64,000 nt of DNA from Clostridia bacterium (lineage in GTDB: Bacteria > Bacillota_A > Clostridia > Oscillospirales > Acutalibacteraceae). The stretch is taken from NCBI GenBank assembly GCA_017549665.1, contig JAFYUD010000092.1, positions 15,334 through 79,333 of the forward strand, written 5' to 3'. Below are positions 8,812-18,720 of this stretch, in pieces. Position numbers and translations under genes: made by a program. The notes under the pieces are model-generated. The model had not been told where the DNA came from and searched no databases. It worked only from the letters and a program-made list of their open reading frames with translations. Positions within the stretch are counted from its first letter, which is position 1. Each line of letters begins with the position of its first letter.

Positions 8812-9648
8812 TTATTTTGTTTTCTTGCTATTGCGCCATTCTTCAAAGGTCTGGTAATTAACCTCTGTTTTGGTTTCATTATCTGCCCTTGTTTTAGCCT
8901 TCCAGCCATCAACCACCGGCACATAACAACAACGGCAATTCGGATGAGCCGGAATTTTTGGGGCATCATCAAGATTAAAATACTTGCCGTCTAAATCGGC
9001 GCAATAATCACAAGTATTTGATTCAAGTGTTGCAGTCCACATAACTTTTTTAACAACACCCGATGTTTTATAAATATCAATTTGTGCATCGCTTACAACT
9101 CTTGCAAGTTCAGTTTGCACAAGTCTTTTCGCCTGATATGCGGATGAGCCGAAATCATCTTTAATTTTCTTTGCTATTGCGTTTGGTCTTTTTCCAGTCC
9201 TTACGCATTCGAGAACATCATTATAAATTCGGTTTGCAAGGTCATTTGTATTGTCCCATACCCTTGACGAAAAATTTTTACCATCAATGATTGTATTGAT
9301 TGCTCTATCAATCATTTCTTGCCTTACAAGGTCATAACTGCCCTTTAAGCCTAAAACGCTTGCAGTCTTAACCGCTGCGGATGTATAGCAATCATCCATC
9401 AACTTTTTCAAAAATTCTTGTTCTTCAATGGCTAATTCCTGCAACTCAACAGAAACGGAATTTTGCAAAGCAAACTGCATTTCCGGTGACAGAATAATTA
9501 ACCCTTCATCATTAAGATTTTCAATAATGATAGCGGCGATATGCTCATTAACCGCATCTTGTTTAACCTTGTATTTCTTCAAAAGTTTCTTTAACTTCTT
9601 TAAAACCTCTTTATCTGCATCATCACGGATTTTTACAAACTCATTCAT
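8812..9648 (-). CDS. Minor capsid / head morphogenesis protein (MuF-like)
   Basis: A 278-residue protein with the C-terminal MuF region: VQTELARVVSDAQIDIYK, then CDYCADLDGKYF and the hallmark IPAHPNCRCCYVPV. The N-terminal 150 residues are helical. SPP1 gp7-type members are minor head proteins entering with or near the portal. It lies directly after the portal gene (5 bases), as usual. No fused toxin domain is present after the MuF region. Confidence 0.85.
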   Translation of the reverse strand: MNEFVKIRDDADKEVLKKLKKLLKKYKVKQDAVNEHIAAIIIENLNDEGLIILSPEMQFALQNSVSVELQELAIEEQEFLKKLMDDCYTSAAVKTASVLGLKGSYDLVRQEMIDRAINTIIDGKNFSSRVWDNTNDLANRIYNDVLECVRTGKRPNAIAKKIKDDFGSSAYQAKRLVQTELARVVSDAQIDIYKTSGVVKKVMWTATLESNTCDYCADLDGKYFNLDDAPKIPAHPNCRCCYVPVVDGWKAKTRADNETKTEVNYQTFEEWRNSKKTK

Positions 9649-9653
9649 TGTTA

Positions 9654-10919
9654 TTACTCACCGAACCCATCAATTTTATCAAGTTCGATTTGCTGATTGT
9701 TTGCCTTTTCATTCTTGATTTTCTCAATCTCTTGTGATGGATTCTCAATAAATGAAAGTTGTGATAATGCGGTTTCAAGGCTTACATTTGTACCAATACC
9801 CAGAGTATTGAGCATTGAAACAACGCTTGCTTCATCCTGCGGGATGCAAGGTTTAGCAACAATTTTAATATCCTTAACATCAAAGTTGATTTTCTGAATA
9901 GCAAGATAATTAAACAGTCTTTCAATTCTTTCATAGACTGCATCAAGCACAATATCAACCATTAAATTACATCTTTGCTCCAAAAATACTAAACGATTTC
10001 TTAACGCTGTACCGCTTGTATTGCTCTGCAACTTTTCATTGCCGTCAATATGGTTTGTATTTGCATACATAGCCTCACGCAATGTTTTAATCATATTTTG
10101 AATGTATGTATCTGGTAAATTCTTTGTGAGCCAGTCAGCCGTTGCACCTTGCGGCAACACAAACATTCCGTGTTCGTCCAAATCATCCATATTGATTTTT
10201 TCAGCATCACAGCCGGTTAAAACAAAGTAAGCAGTACGGAAATCAGAAATAGTATTTACTTGGTCACTCAATACATTGTTGTATGAGTCCTGCAAACTCT
10301 TAATTTTAAAATAGATAGTATCTTTAATATCTTCCATTCGGCAGACGGAAACAGGAATACCAGCACCCATTTTTGTGGATTTAGTATCAATCTTTGTTTC
10401 GCCCTTGTAAATATCAATTCTGCCTTCAGGGTAATAAACATCTCTATATGTAGAGTCATCAAACGGCTTTTTATAGAAGTGAATAAATCTAAAAGGTTTG
10501 CCGTCATCGTCACAATAACAAATAGAATTTAAAGGTGATAAAATCTTTTCGCTAAATCTGCCCTCACTGTCAATATAATTCAGAATGTAGGCAGTGCCAA
10601 AAATTTCAAGTGTTTTCATCAACTCTTGATTGTGGTTTTCTTTCCAATGGAAAGTATTATTATAGATTGCTTCAATTACATCTTTATTATTAGAAAGTGA
10701 AACGTAAGAAAGAGGATTACCCAAACTATATTGAACCTCCTCATTAACAAACTTGTTTACAAAGTTATCAATGGTGATTCTGTTTGCCCTCTTTTTAAAT
10801 TTAATATAGTTTCTTTTAATATCGTGTTCGCCGTCATAGTATCGCTTCATAGATGCGAATGTTGGTTTATGCTTGTAATGTTCGGCAATCATTTTTTGTA
10901 GTAAAATTTCATCTGTCAT
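9654..10919 (-). CDS. Portal protein (SPP1 gp6-like)
   Basis: A 421-residue portal, which forms the dodecameric ring for DNA packaging and for tail attachment. Diagnostic segments are KRANRITIDNFVNKFVNEEVQY, LGNPLSY, the FGTAYILNYIDSEG clip strand and the long helix region around YANTNHIDGNEKLQSNTSG. The length fits the SPP1-like family. It is separated from the large terminase gene by two tail-tip genes, which is not the standard order. Confidence 0.9.
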   Translation of the reverse strand: MTDEILLQKMIAEHYKHKPTFASMKRYYDGEHDIKRNYIKFKKRANRITIDNFVNKFVNEEVQYSLGNPLSYVSLSNNKDVIEAIYNNTFHWKENHNQELMKTLEIFGTAYILNYIDSEGRFSEKILSPLNSICYCDDDGKPFRFIHFYKKPFDDSTYRDVYYPEGRIDIYKGETKIDTKSTKMGAGIPVSVCRMEDIKDTIYFKIKSLQDSYNNVLSDQVNTISDFRTAYFVLTGCDAEKINMDDLDEHGMFVLPQGATADWLTKNLPDTYIQNMIKTLREAMYANTNHIDGNEKLQSNTSGTALRNRLVFLEQRCNLMVDIVLDAVYERIERLFNYLAIQKINFDVKDIKIVAKPCIPQDEASVVSMLNTLGIGTNVSLETALSQLSFIENPSQEIEKIKNEKANNQQIELDKIDGFGE

Positions 10920-10932
10920 AGTCTCACCGCCT

Positions 10933-12414
10933 TTATACCAGAGATTTTATATAATCGGCTAATGTCAACGTATCATTGCCGGACTTAATATAGATTTCAC
11001 CTAAAAACAGTGCATCAAGTGCAACTTCCATTTTGTCAGTTTCGGCAATCTTACCAACGCCCAAACCCTTACCTCCAGCACGGAAATCAAGCAAAACGGA
11101 AATAGTTGATACAAATGTTTCTTCCTGCGCTGATTCTGATAAAGCATCAGTAACCACCACTTTGAAATTGTAACTTGATGTTTCCTCAAACTCATTTGTT
11201 AAGGTAACATTCGTATTCTTTGTGATTGCTCCATATGTAGTCCAACTTGTAGCAGATGACTTTTTATAATACAAAACGCCGGTTGCTGAATTTTTGCTAT
11301 TAACGCTTGCAAAACTCCAATTAGCATTTACAACCATCTTTTTACCATTGCTATCACTGCGCTGTACGCTAAATGCCGTTACCTTTGGTTTGGAATAGGC
11401 GTAAACTGTAATAGCGGATGATGTCTTTGATGCAGATGACCTACCACGGCTATCTTTTGCAACAACAGTAAATGTCTTACTACCGGATGATGTAAATGCA
11501 CTACCGGTATAATTAAGGCTTGTACTTGTTTGAGTTGTACTATAACCGCCACTGATTGTAAAACTGCTAATGGTTGAGCCATAAGCACCGGAGGCGGTTG
11601 CAGCAATCTTTGCTTTTGAATAACCAGCAACATATAGACCCCATCCCGCCACAACGGAATTTGCACTATTATCAAGTGTTACCGTTAAATCTCCGATTGT
11701 AGGAATGATTGTAGCCGGTACAGTTACAGTAAATGTCTTTGATGCAGCAGAGCCAATTTGAGAACTACCGTTATATGTGTATAATGTAGCGGTCATTGTG
11801 CCGCTTGTAGCCTTTGGTAATTGGTTTGCAACAGTTAAAGGCAATGTGTAACCAGTATAGGTATATGCAGATGATGTATTAGGACTAATTGTGCCGGTTG
11901 TATGACTCCAATCACCCAAACTAAACTTTAATTTATAAGTAAATGCAGATGATGCGGGAGTCCATTTAATACTACAAGCATTACCCAGCGTTTTATCTGT
12001 TGCTGTTGTAATACTTGATGCACGGGGAATTGTATCTAATGTAACCGTTGCCGATGCAGTGATTGTACCAACGCTAACACCGCTATATGTACCACTCATA
12101 CGCCACGAGGCAGACAAAGTACACGACTTTGTACCATCGCTGTTATGGGGTACTTGCACTTTATATGTTTTAATCAGTTTATAAGTGTCTGTGTTTGGGT
12201 AGTGATTGATTGCAGGGGCAGTGTATGTCTCTGATACTCCATTGATTGATACCGTGCTATCACTTCTTGAACCAACATTCAAAGAATAGTATCTGATATA
12301 CACATTTAATGTTACATCTGTATAGTTGCCGCTTACACTTTGACTGCCTGACCATTCACAGTATAAGCCAAAGTTACCAACGGCATATTTTGAAAAACTA
12401 CCACTTAAAGCCAT
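10933..12414 (-). CDS. DUF859 phage structural protein (tail tip / fibre)
   Basis: A 493-residue Ser/Thr/Tyr-rich, all-beta protein of the DUF859 type, known from siphophages of Gram-positive hosts as a minor structural protein. The N-terminal about 130 residues form one beta domain (GNFGLYCEWSGSQSVSGNYT). Several Ig-like repeats follow, and the C-terminus has the family's RAGGKGLGVGKIAETDKMEV segment. It is probably the receptor-contacting fibre. It follows Tal directly, with a strong GAGGAG site, and together they form a tail-tip pair displaced to between terminase and portal. Confidence 0.8.
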   Translation of the reverse strand: MALSGSFSKYAVGNFGLYCEWSGSQSVSGNYTDVTLNVYIRYYSLNVGSRSDSTVSINGVSETYTAPAINHYPNTDTYKLIKTYKVQVPHNSDGTKSCTLSASWRMSGTYSGVSVGTITASATVTLDTIPRASSITTATDKTLGNACSIKWTPASSAFTYKLKFSLGDWSHTTGTISPNTSSAYTYTGYTLPLTVANQLPKATSGTMTATLYTYNGSSQIGSAASKTFTVTVPATIIPTIGDLTVTLDNSANSVVAGWGLYVAGYSKAKIAATASGAYGSTISSFTISGGYSTTQTSTSLNYTGSAFTSSGSKTFTVVAKDSRGRSSASKTSSAITVYAYSKPKVTAFSVQRSDSNGKKMVVNANWSFASVNSKNSATGVLYYKKSSATSWTTYGAITKNTNVTLTNEFEETSSYNFKVVVTDALSESAQEETFVSTISVLLDFRAGGKGLGVGKIAETDKMEVALDALFLGEIYIKSGNDTLTLADYIKSLV

Positions 12415-12438
12415 TAGTTAAAATTCCTCCTCTCTTGT

Positions 12439-15400
12439 TTAATCGCCTTGCCAAGTCAGCGAAACGCCGCCATCGGCACGAGGGGAGAAAAAGAAATCAC
12501 CCAGAATCAAAGTGTGTTCTATAACCGCATTCGGGATATGTAATTGATTGTTATTGACATAAGAAACGATTGTATCGCCCTGTTTGAAATACATACCCTG
12601 ATTATCAATAACGGTCTTAAACTGACTTGTAGTAGCACCCAATGTCAAACCATCATCACCAAATTGCATATACTGCCCAATATCGGCTTTATATGCTTCA
12701 AGTTGTTTTGTGGTTTCGGTAATGATTTCAACATACTTTTTATCAATATCAGAATAAATGTTTTGTGATTCTTGATGTACCGTGTTTGCAATGGTTTCAT
12801 TAAATCTGGAAGTATCGCAAAGGTCATCAAGGGTTTTAATAGATGTATCGGCAGATGAGTTAATAAGGATATTGCCCGTAAGAGTCAATAAACCATCAGA
12901 ATCAATATATAAAATGTGTTCTGTAACATCATTTCCATTTACATCTTTTACTAACTTATCAATATTAAATAGTGTTTGGTTTGAGTTATCCTCTCTTGCA
13001 TCGGCGGTAATGGTCAAACCTCTATCATTAAGGGTAATACTGTTATTAGTGTTATAAACACCAACCCTTTCAGATAAGATAAGATTACCAACCAGAGTAT
13101 CAGCAATAACGCCGTAAGCCTCCTCCATTCGTCCGGTTTCGGGATTATAGAAAGTAAAATCACCAATACCGGCTTTGGATGTCAGCCAGTTATCATCAGT
13201 CAGATATAAACCACGATTGATAAGTTTTAATTGTTTGTCATCGTAAGTGTCCGTAATCGGTAAATACTCTTTACAAAGTAAGCCGTGATTATCCCACGTA
13301 ATATTTTGATTTTCGGCACTGTCAATGATTTTCATTTTTGTAAGTGCTAATCCCTTGTTTACCCAATCATTTAATTGGTCACTACTCTTTTTATTCTGTC
13401 CGGTTTGACGGAGCAAAGAGCCGTAGGAAGTAGCCATTGATGCAGCCTGATTCAAAATGCTTTCTACATCGCTTACACTGTTTTGTGCTTGCTTCACATC
13501 CGAAAATGTGATTGCAATGTTATTAAGATTATCAAAGTTAATTTCATAATCTAACAGGCGCAAACGGTATAATTTATCATCCACCGCTAATTGAATCCAG
13601 TTACCGACAGAGAAATAATCAACAATCGGTTTAAACTCTTTCATCACAAGTAAATTCTTTAAAGTTGCCGTGATGGAGTGTTGCAAAGTAGCAGATTTAT
13701 AAATTTCTTTCTTTGCTACTTCAATAAATTCAATAGCCGTTTCATAGCATTCAATATTGCTTAAACCATCAGAGGTATAATTATCATTTTGATATGTTGA
13801 CTCTCTGCGATAAGCGATAAAATCAAGCCATAAATCATAATTATTTAAAAACTGCTCAAAATTTAAAGCGTTTTGAATTTTTACTTTTTCCGCATCAATC
13901 ATAGTAAGTAAATCAGTAGTAATTTTAATTTCTGATTCTCTTAACTTGATTTCCGCTTTAATCAAATTGAATTTATCATAATAAGGCTTATACATATCAC
14001 GGTATAAGTCCGGGGACTGGTTCGCCCACGTGTCTTTATCTGCAACGCCTTCTTTAATAAGTGTATCAAGCACGGATTGAGCCGCATCCAGAATAATATT
14101 TAAGTTGGTTAAACTGTATTTCTTTAATTCAGTAGTAAAGATTTCATCATCATACTTAAATAGGGTGATAATGTTATTGATGCTGGGTTTGCTTTCTGCT
14201 AAAACCTTTTCTATTTCATCGGTCATCAGTTCACTATAATCATCCGTAATTTTTACGCTAACACTATTAGTTAATGCAGTATCATTTGCATCCTTTGTGT
14301 TAGTTACACGGAATACACCTGACCATTTATGAGATTCAACATCATATAAGCCGCTATCTTCAATCAATTCAACGGTATAATTGCTATTTACAATGGTTTT
14401 AGCCATTGCCAAAACAGATTTACCGGCTGAATCACTTGAAACATTAGATAATTTCTTGACTGCGACGGGTGACAATGAATAACTGTTTAAATTGGCTGCC
14501 TGAAAAGCCGCCGTTGTTCTCGTCTCTGTTTCTCCCGTCTGGGTTTCATTGATATAATTAAAAAAGTCCACCGCTTGATAATAGGCTTTAAGTAATTCGG
14601 GATAGCCTGTAACATTATCAGCAATGGTCTTATAATCGGTAATATTATATTTTGTGATAAGTTCATTAAAAGCGGTCAACTTATCACCGCTTAAATCAAC
14701 GGTGTATTCGTTTTGATAATATGAATAGGTTTCATCATATTCATTTAGCCTTTGAATAAGTTCCTCCGTCATATCTGACTTTAACTCATCGGATAAATAC
14801 CAAATATAACCGCTTCCATTGGGATTACAATTAGCGATAATATCAGTTAAGGTATCATCACCGGCAACCAACTTAAAGCAGTTTTTAACAGAGCCGTTAT
14901 CTGTGGTAAATGTGATGTCATCGGCTAAATTCTCACTACAAATATAAATGCTCGTGTATTCGCCGTAACCAGTAGAAATATTTTTACTTCCGCATTCATC
15001 ACAAGCGGTTGTAAATTCGCCCCTATGACCGCAATCAATACAAAACGATTCTAAATCATATACATTGATTTCACGCTTTATATTGCCTTCAGCATCAGAG
15101 CCATTATCAATAACAAATAAACAGTTAATTTCTTGTGAAATTGCTTGCAGTGCATCATAAATAGTTGTGTTATCAAAGGTGAAAACCCTTTGAATATTGG
15201 AAATTGAAAAATCCACGTGATTCAATTTATAATGTGCTGCCTTTTCTAAAACTCTATGTAATAAAGATTTTTCGGGGTAATTCTCATCATACAGAATGGA
15301 TGGTTCATAATCATCCTTTGCAATTTCGGTTTCTGTATTGACTTCTAAATCATATAAATAGATTTGTGATAATTCAGCCTCACCCAATGATTTACCGGTC

Positions 15401-15693
15401 ACATTCTTAACCTTTTCATTGGTTTCCGAAATCTCAACATAGATTTCAAACCATAAATCCCACTCTTTACAATAGAGTAATTTAAAATCTTTCAGTTCGT
15501 CCCAATGCTGATAACTTACATTATTATCAACTTTGTTTACCCTGAAGGAAATTTCCGATGGAGTATTTAAACCATCACGAAATACTATATTATAAGCCGG
15601 TACATTACCTAATTTTTTACCTTTTCGATTAGCCAAAGCAAAAGTAGGCGTTTGTGTGTTGCCGGCATTGTCAAACTTAATTCTAACAGCCAT
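12439..15693 (-). CDS. Baseplate hub / tail endopeptidase-like protein (Tal)
   Basis: A 1084-residue tail-tip protein. The N-terminal about 400 residues match the hub domains of prophage tail (gp18/gp27-like) proteins, for example YNIVFRDGLNTPSEISFRV and ALQAISQEINCLFVID. A four-cysteine zinc-ribbon-like insertion lies at residues 218-234 (CIDCG then CDECG). The middle is helical (about 540-640). The C-terminal 250 residues look like a tail-spike connector (YADT-type beta repeats, LGATTSQFKTVIDNQGMYF). No peptidase or lysozyme motif was recognised. The gene lies directly after the large terminase gene, not after Dit. Confidence 0.75.
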   Translation of the reverse strand: MAVRIKFDNAGNTQTPTFALANRKGKKLGNVPAYNIVFRDGLNTPSEISFRVNKVDNNVSYQHWDELKDFKLLYCKEWDLWFEIYVEISETNEKVKNVTGKSLGEAELSQIYLYDLEVNTETEIAKDDYEPSILYDENYPEKSLLHRVLEKAAHYKLNHVDFSISNIQRVFTFDNTTIYDALQAISQEINCLFVIDNGSDAEGNIKREINVYDLESFCIDCGHRGEFTTACDECGSKNISTGYGEYTSIYICSENLADDITFTTDNGSVKNCFKLVAGDDTLTDIIANCNPNGSGYIWYLSDELKSDMTEELIQRLNEYDETYSYYQNEYTVDLSGDKLTAFNELITKYNITDYKTIADNVTGYPELLKAYYQAVDFFNYINETQTGETETRTTAAFQAANLNSYSLSPVAVKKLSNVSSDSAGKSVLAMAKTIVNSNYTVELIEDSGLYDVESHKWSGVFRVTNTKDANDTALTNSVSVKITDDYSELMTDEIEKVLAESKPSINNIITLFKYDDEIFTTELKKYSLTNLNIILDAAQSVLDTLIKEGVADKDTWANQSPDLYRDMYKPYYDKFNLIKAEIKLRESEIKITTDLLTMIDAEKVKIQNALNFEQFLNNYDLWLDFIAYRRESTYQNDNYTSDGLSNIECYETAIEFIEVAKKEIYKSATLQHSITATLKNLLVMKEFKPIVDYFSVGNWIQLAVDDKLYRLRLLDYEINFDNLNNIAITFSDVKQAQNSVSDVESILNQAASMATSYGSLLRQTGQNKKSSDQLNDWVNKGLALTKMKIIDSAENQNITWDNHGLLCKEYLPITDTYDDKQLKLINRGLYLTDDNWLTSKAGIGDFTFYNPETGRMEEAYGVIADTLVGNLILSERVGVYNTNNSITLNDRGLTITADAREDNSNQTLFNIDKLVKDVNGNDVTEHILYIDSDGLLTLTGNILINSSADTSIKTLDDLCDTSRFNETIANTVHQESQNIYSDIDKKYVEIITETTKQLEAYKADIGQYMQFGDDGLTLGATTSQFKTVIDNQGMYFKQGDTIVSYVNNNQLHIPNAVIEHTLILGDFFFSPRADGGVSLTWQGD

Positions 15694-15713
15694 TTATATA
15701 TAAAACGCCTCCT

Positions 15714-17402
15714 TTAAAATCCAAAGTCTGAAAGTCTATATAATTTCAGTTTTTGTAACGGCGGTTTAATTGTTGTAATATTTTCAAGAGCATCAGCCAA
15801 ACAGTCAATCATATCATCGTGTGGGGTATAGTCTACACCTGCAAATGATTCTATTTGCTCTATTGCATCTGTATCATCAGCATTAAAAATCACACGGCTT
15901 AAATTGATTTCGGGAATAATCGCTTCAATTCTGCTGCCCTTATTTCTTGTTCTGTTTTCGTTGATAAAGTTAATATCACGATTCTTTAACAAGGGATGAT
16001 TGCTTATTCTTTCTTGTAAAAACTTTCTATCAGCACCGGAATATGTTTGTTTTTCAATCGAAACAGTGTTAATTTCCGGGTACTCTAAAAGCAATTCAAT
16101 TACTTTGTTTAAATAATCCTCAAATTCCAATTTATCAATAATACATTTTCTTGCAAACTTTAAGTGTGTGTTTTCCTCCTCACTTAAAACGCAAAATGCG
16201 GAATAGTCAGATTTTTTACTTGTGGTTGATGCTGGGTCAACTGAAAGAATGGTTTTAATAAAAACTCTGCTTTCAATCTCATCTTTTGTATTGGTGGAGC
16301 AGCCGCCTTTAATTCTTCTTTCACCCAGATTATCAATATCACTTTGATATTCTTGCTTGAATGCAACGGGATTTGCAAAGTATTTACCCGCCAATTCAAA
16401 GCGGTCATATTTCTTTTCCCAAATTGTAGGAAAATTCATTTCATCTTGATTATCGTAGTAATAATCTTTTGCATCAGCCAGTGCATAAGGGTTACTATCT
16501 TTCTGTTTTAAAAGTTTTCGCACCTTTTGCCAGTGAATATTATTTTCAAAATAATCATCAATATCATCCAGCAGAATACATTTTTCTTTCTTGCTAATCC
16601 ATAAGGGATGTTTGTCAAAGGTATCATAAACATCTTTATGGAATTGCACTGTACCAACTGCGATAACGTGATTATTGCTATTTTCCAAAGTTTCCAAAAG
16701 TCCGGTTTCAATTCGGTTTACCAAATCTGCCCTTGCATCTTCGCCCTTAATCTGGTTTCTTTCTTGTGCATCATCCAAAACCAATAAACCAACACGATAA
16801 GAGCCGTAGTTAATACCTCTAACGCCGGATGTACTTGATACGCATAAAATCTTGCTTCTTTGCGGTTTAATATCAAGTTCAATTTCAGATGCATTAAACT
16901 TTAAATCTTTGTTGATAATCTCACCAAAGGAATTTTTAATATATTGATTATCTTCTAATTGCATTTTAATAGTGCTAATAAAGTTTTCTGCTTGCTGGCT
17001 TGTTGCACTGTCAATCACGTTAAAAGGATGTAGGCAGTACAAAGCAGACCAAATAACAACAGCGGTTGTAATCGTAGTTGTTTTACCAAACGAGCGAGGG
17101 AAGATATAACAATTCTTTGTGTTATTGTGGTTTAGAATGTTATCTTGAATTTCATCCCAGATTTCAAAGTGTCTTTGTGATAATGGCACTTTACCGCCGG
17201 AATAATCAAAAAGCAGATTGTGAAGATAAATTTCACAGAAATAAGGAAAACACTCTTTGCCTAAACTCCACGCTAACCCGTGATAATCAAAAATATTTTT
17301 TTCCTCATTCACATAGGCTTGTGTGCCTCTCACTCTGCCTTGTGTTTGAATTAAATATCTTAAAGTTATTGCTTTTGCTTCTTTAATGTCGAGTGTGTTC
17401 AT
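15714..17402 (-). CDS. terL: Terminase large subunit
   Basis: A 562-residue packaging motor. The ATPase half has a Walker A-like PRSFGKT (residues 102-108) and Walker B LLVLDD (206-211). The nuclease half has the RNase H-like acidic residues in TILSVDPAS (D389), SIEKQTY (E450) and HDDMIDCLADAL (D529, D530, D533). I start it at ATG 17402, 6 bases after GGGAGG. A longer reading frame from 17471 has no ribosome site. A 565-base gap with its own terminator separates it from the small subunit, so it may have a separate promoter. Confidence 0.9.
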   Translation of the reverse strand: MNTLDIKEAKAITLRYLIQTQGRVRGTQAYVNEEKNIFDYHGLAWSLGKECFPYFCEIYLHNLLFDYSGGKVPLSQRHFEIWDEIQDNILNHNNTKNCYIFPRSFGKTTTITTAVVIWSALYCLHPFNVIDSATSQQAENFISTIKMQLEDNQYIKNSFGEIINKDLKFNASEIELDIKPQRSKILCVSSTSGVRGINYGSYRVGLLVLDDAQERNQIKGEDARADLVNRIETGLLETLENSNNHVIAVGTVQFHKDVYDTFDKHPLWISKKEKCILLDDIDDYFENNIHWQKVRKLLKQKDSNPYALADAKDYYYDNQDEMNFPTIWEKKYDRFELAGKYFANPVAFKQEYQSDIDNLGERRIKGGCSTNTKDEIESRVFIKTILSVDPASTTSKKSDYSAFCVLSEEENTHLKFARKCIIDKLEFEDYLNKVIELLLEYPEINTVSIEKQTYSGADRKFLQERISNHPLLKNRDINFINENRTRNKGSRIEAIIPEINLSRVIFNADDTDAIEQIESFAGVDYTPHDDMIDCLADALENITTIKPPLQKLKLYRLSDFGF

Positions 17403-17967
17403 AGTGCCTCCCTTCGGGTTTAAAATTTTGGTGAGAATTTTTGTGGGGTCTCCCGCCCATCTGACCGGCAAAACGCTTTTTAGAAGGCTACCCCCTATCA
17501 GATGAGCAAAGAGAAAGAATATATAAAAACAACTATTGCAGACCGATTAAACCACCGGAAAACAATAGTTGCAGAAAGTTATTATATTATTTTTATAGTT
17601 TTATTTGATATGTAATAGAGTAAGAGCAACACCAACAAATGATTTTTATTGATTGATTTTAACCACAGAAAAATTTATTCATACAGTGCCGCCCCCTCTT
17701 TAACTCAATGCAAAGTGACAGAATCAATGACAAAATAATACCATCACACAATAGCAGAGCCGAAAAAGCCTTGATATATAAGGGTTTATTGTGTGCTATG
17801 GCTTCATTGTTCGTCACATAAAACAGTAATAAAACAAACATTTTATTGACATATGCAGAGGGGTACACCCTCAATAATTGGGGTCAATATAGGTAAAGTC
17901 TATAATCACCCAAAATATAGAATTGTTTTAGGGGGTATTTTTCAACCCTTAACCATAGGCGGGGTTA
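17403..17967. other. Non-coding gap between the two terminase genes
   Basis: 565 bases without a supported gene. It holds a terminator (17525-17571), a 9-bp inverted repeat CACACAATA/TATTGTGTG (17747-17795 region), a GAGGG/CCCTC hairpin flanked by ATTGAC/GTCAAT (17846-17890), and a short hydrophobic minus-strand frame (17659-17841, about 60 codons) without a ribosome site. Packaging start sites (cos or pac) often lie beside terminase genes, so this is a candidate location, but nothing in the sequence proves it. Confidence 0.5.
17525..17571 (-). terminator. Terminator upstream of terL
   Basis: Perfect arms CAACTATTG / CAATAGTTG (17530-17538 and 17563-17571) with an inner CCG/CGG pair are followed on the minus strand by TTTTTATATATT. 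It would end transcripts from the small terminase gene, isolating the structural genes. Confidence 0.6.
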
Positions 17968-18387
17968 TTATTCATCCTTGCTTTCTGATTGTCTTAACAT
18001 CTCATCAGCACGGCGCATAATTTCATCAAGGCTGGATTCATCAGCATTTTCCCGCTTATCTTCAAGAGTAAATGCAGTAGTAACCTTGCCTAAACCTCTA
18101 TCAATCCATTCTTTTGTTGCATTCAGTTTGTTTCTATTATCGCCCTGTTCTGTCAGTTTCCACAACTTTTCAATCGCTGCGGGTAGTCTCTGCACAAAGA
18201 TATGGTGAACTCTGGTTTTAATGTCCTGTTCGCTTTTGGCAAGTTCTGCTTTAAACTTCTCATCTTTCAACCAGTTATAAATAGTAGTCCTACTAACTCC
18301 CAATTCTTCGGCAATTTTAGTAATTTCATAACTTTCTTGACACATCATTTCGATGCATCTATACTGTTTTTCATTCAAATATTTCAA
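17968..18387 (-). CDS. terS: Terminase small subunit (HTH)
   Basis: A 139-residue DNA-binding protein with an N-terminal helix-turn-helix (YEITKIAEELGVSRTTIYNWLKDEKFK, residues 19-45), typical of the phBC6A51-type small terminases. It is followed by a helical oligomerisation region with VHHIFVQRLPAAIEKLWKL and an acidic C-terminus. It selects viral DNA and recruits the large subunit. It comes first in the late block but is set apart from terL by the terminator and gap. Confidence 0.85.
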   Translation of the reverse strand: MKYLNEKQYRCIEMMCQESYEITKIAEELGVSRTTIYNWLKDEKFKAELAKSEQDIKTRVHHIFVQRLPAAIEKLWKLTEQGDNRNKLNATKEWIDRGLGKVTTAFTLEDKRENADESSLDEIMRRADEMLRQSESKDE

Positions 18388-18425
18388 GTTAACACCTCCT
18401 ATGAATAACAGTTTTTATTTACGAT

Positions 18426-18716
18426 TTAGTTTACAAATATTTTTGAATTGTCCTGAATGACCATATATAAGGCTGATGCTAATTCATCAACCTTCTTTTC
18501 ATCTTGTTCACTATATCCCAGATGGTCAAAAATAGCGTGTATTAGTTCGTGAATAAAATCACATTCCATTTTCTGTTTTGCATATGGTGCAATTCTGATA
18601 ACAAGATTGTTATAGTCAATTTCAGCAGAACAATTTGAATTTCCGAGGTCTAAATTTTTAGTTATCTCAACTTTATAAATTTTACCTCCGATTTTTACTT
18701 TTTTAGGTATATTCAT
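18426..18716 (-). CDS. Small HExxH metallopeptidase-like protein
   Basis: A 96-residue protein with the zinc motif HELIHAIFDHLG (residues about 56-67, HExxH) and a short beta N-terminus (KVKIGGKIYKVEITK). It resembles the ImmA/IrrE or SprT-like minimal metallopeptidases common in phages. An ImmA protein would normally be paired with a repressor gene. None is adjacent here, so the target is unknown. It starts 4 bases after the preceding gene. Confidence 0.7.
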   Translation of the reverse strand: MNIPKKVKIGGKIYKVEITKNLDLGNSNCSAEIDYNNLVIRIAPYAKQKMECDFIHELIHAIFDHLGYSEQDEKKVDELASALYMVIQDNSKIFVN

Positions 18717-18720
18717 TTTT

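Noticed and set aside
17659..17874. Hydrophobic 60-71 codon frame between terminase genes as a holin
   Set aside because: No ribosome site and a poor context; kept only as a remark in the gap description.
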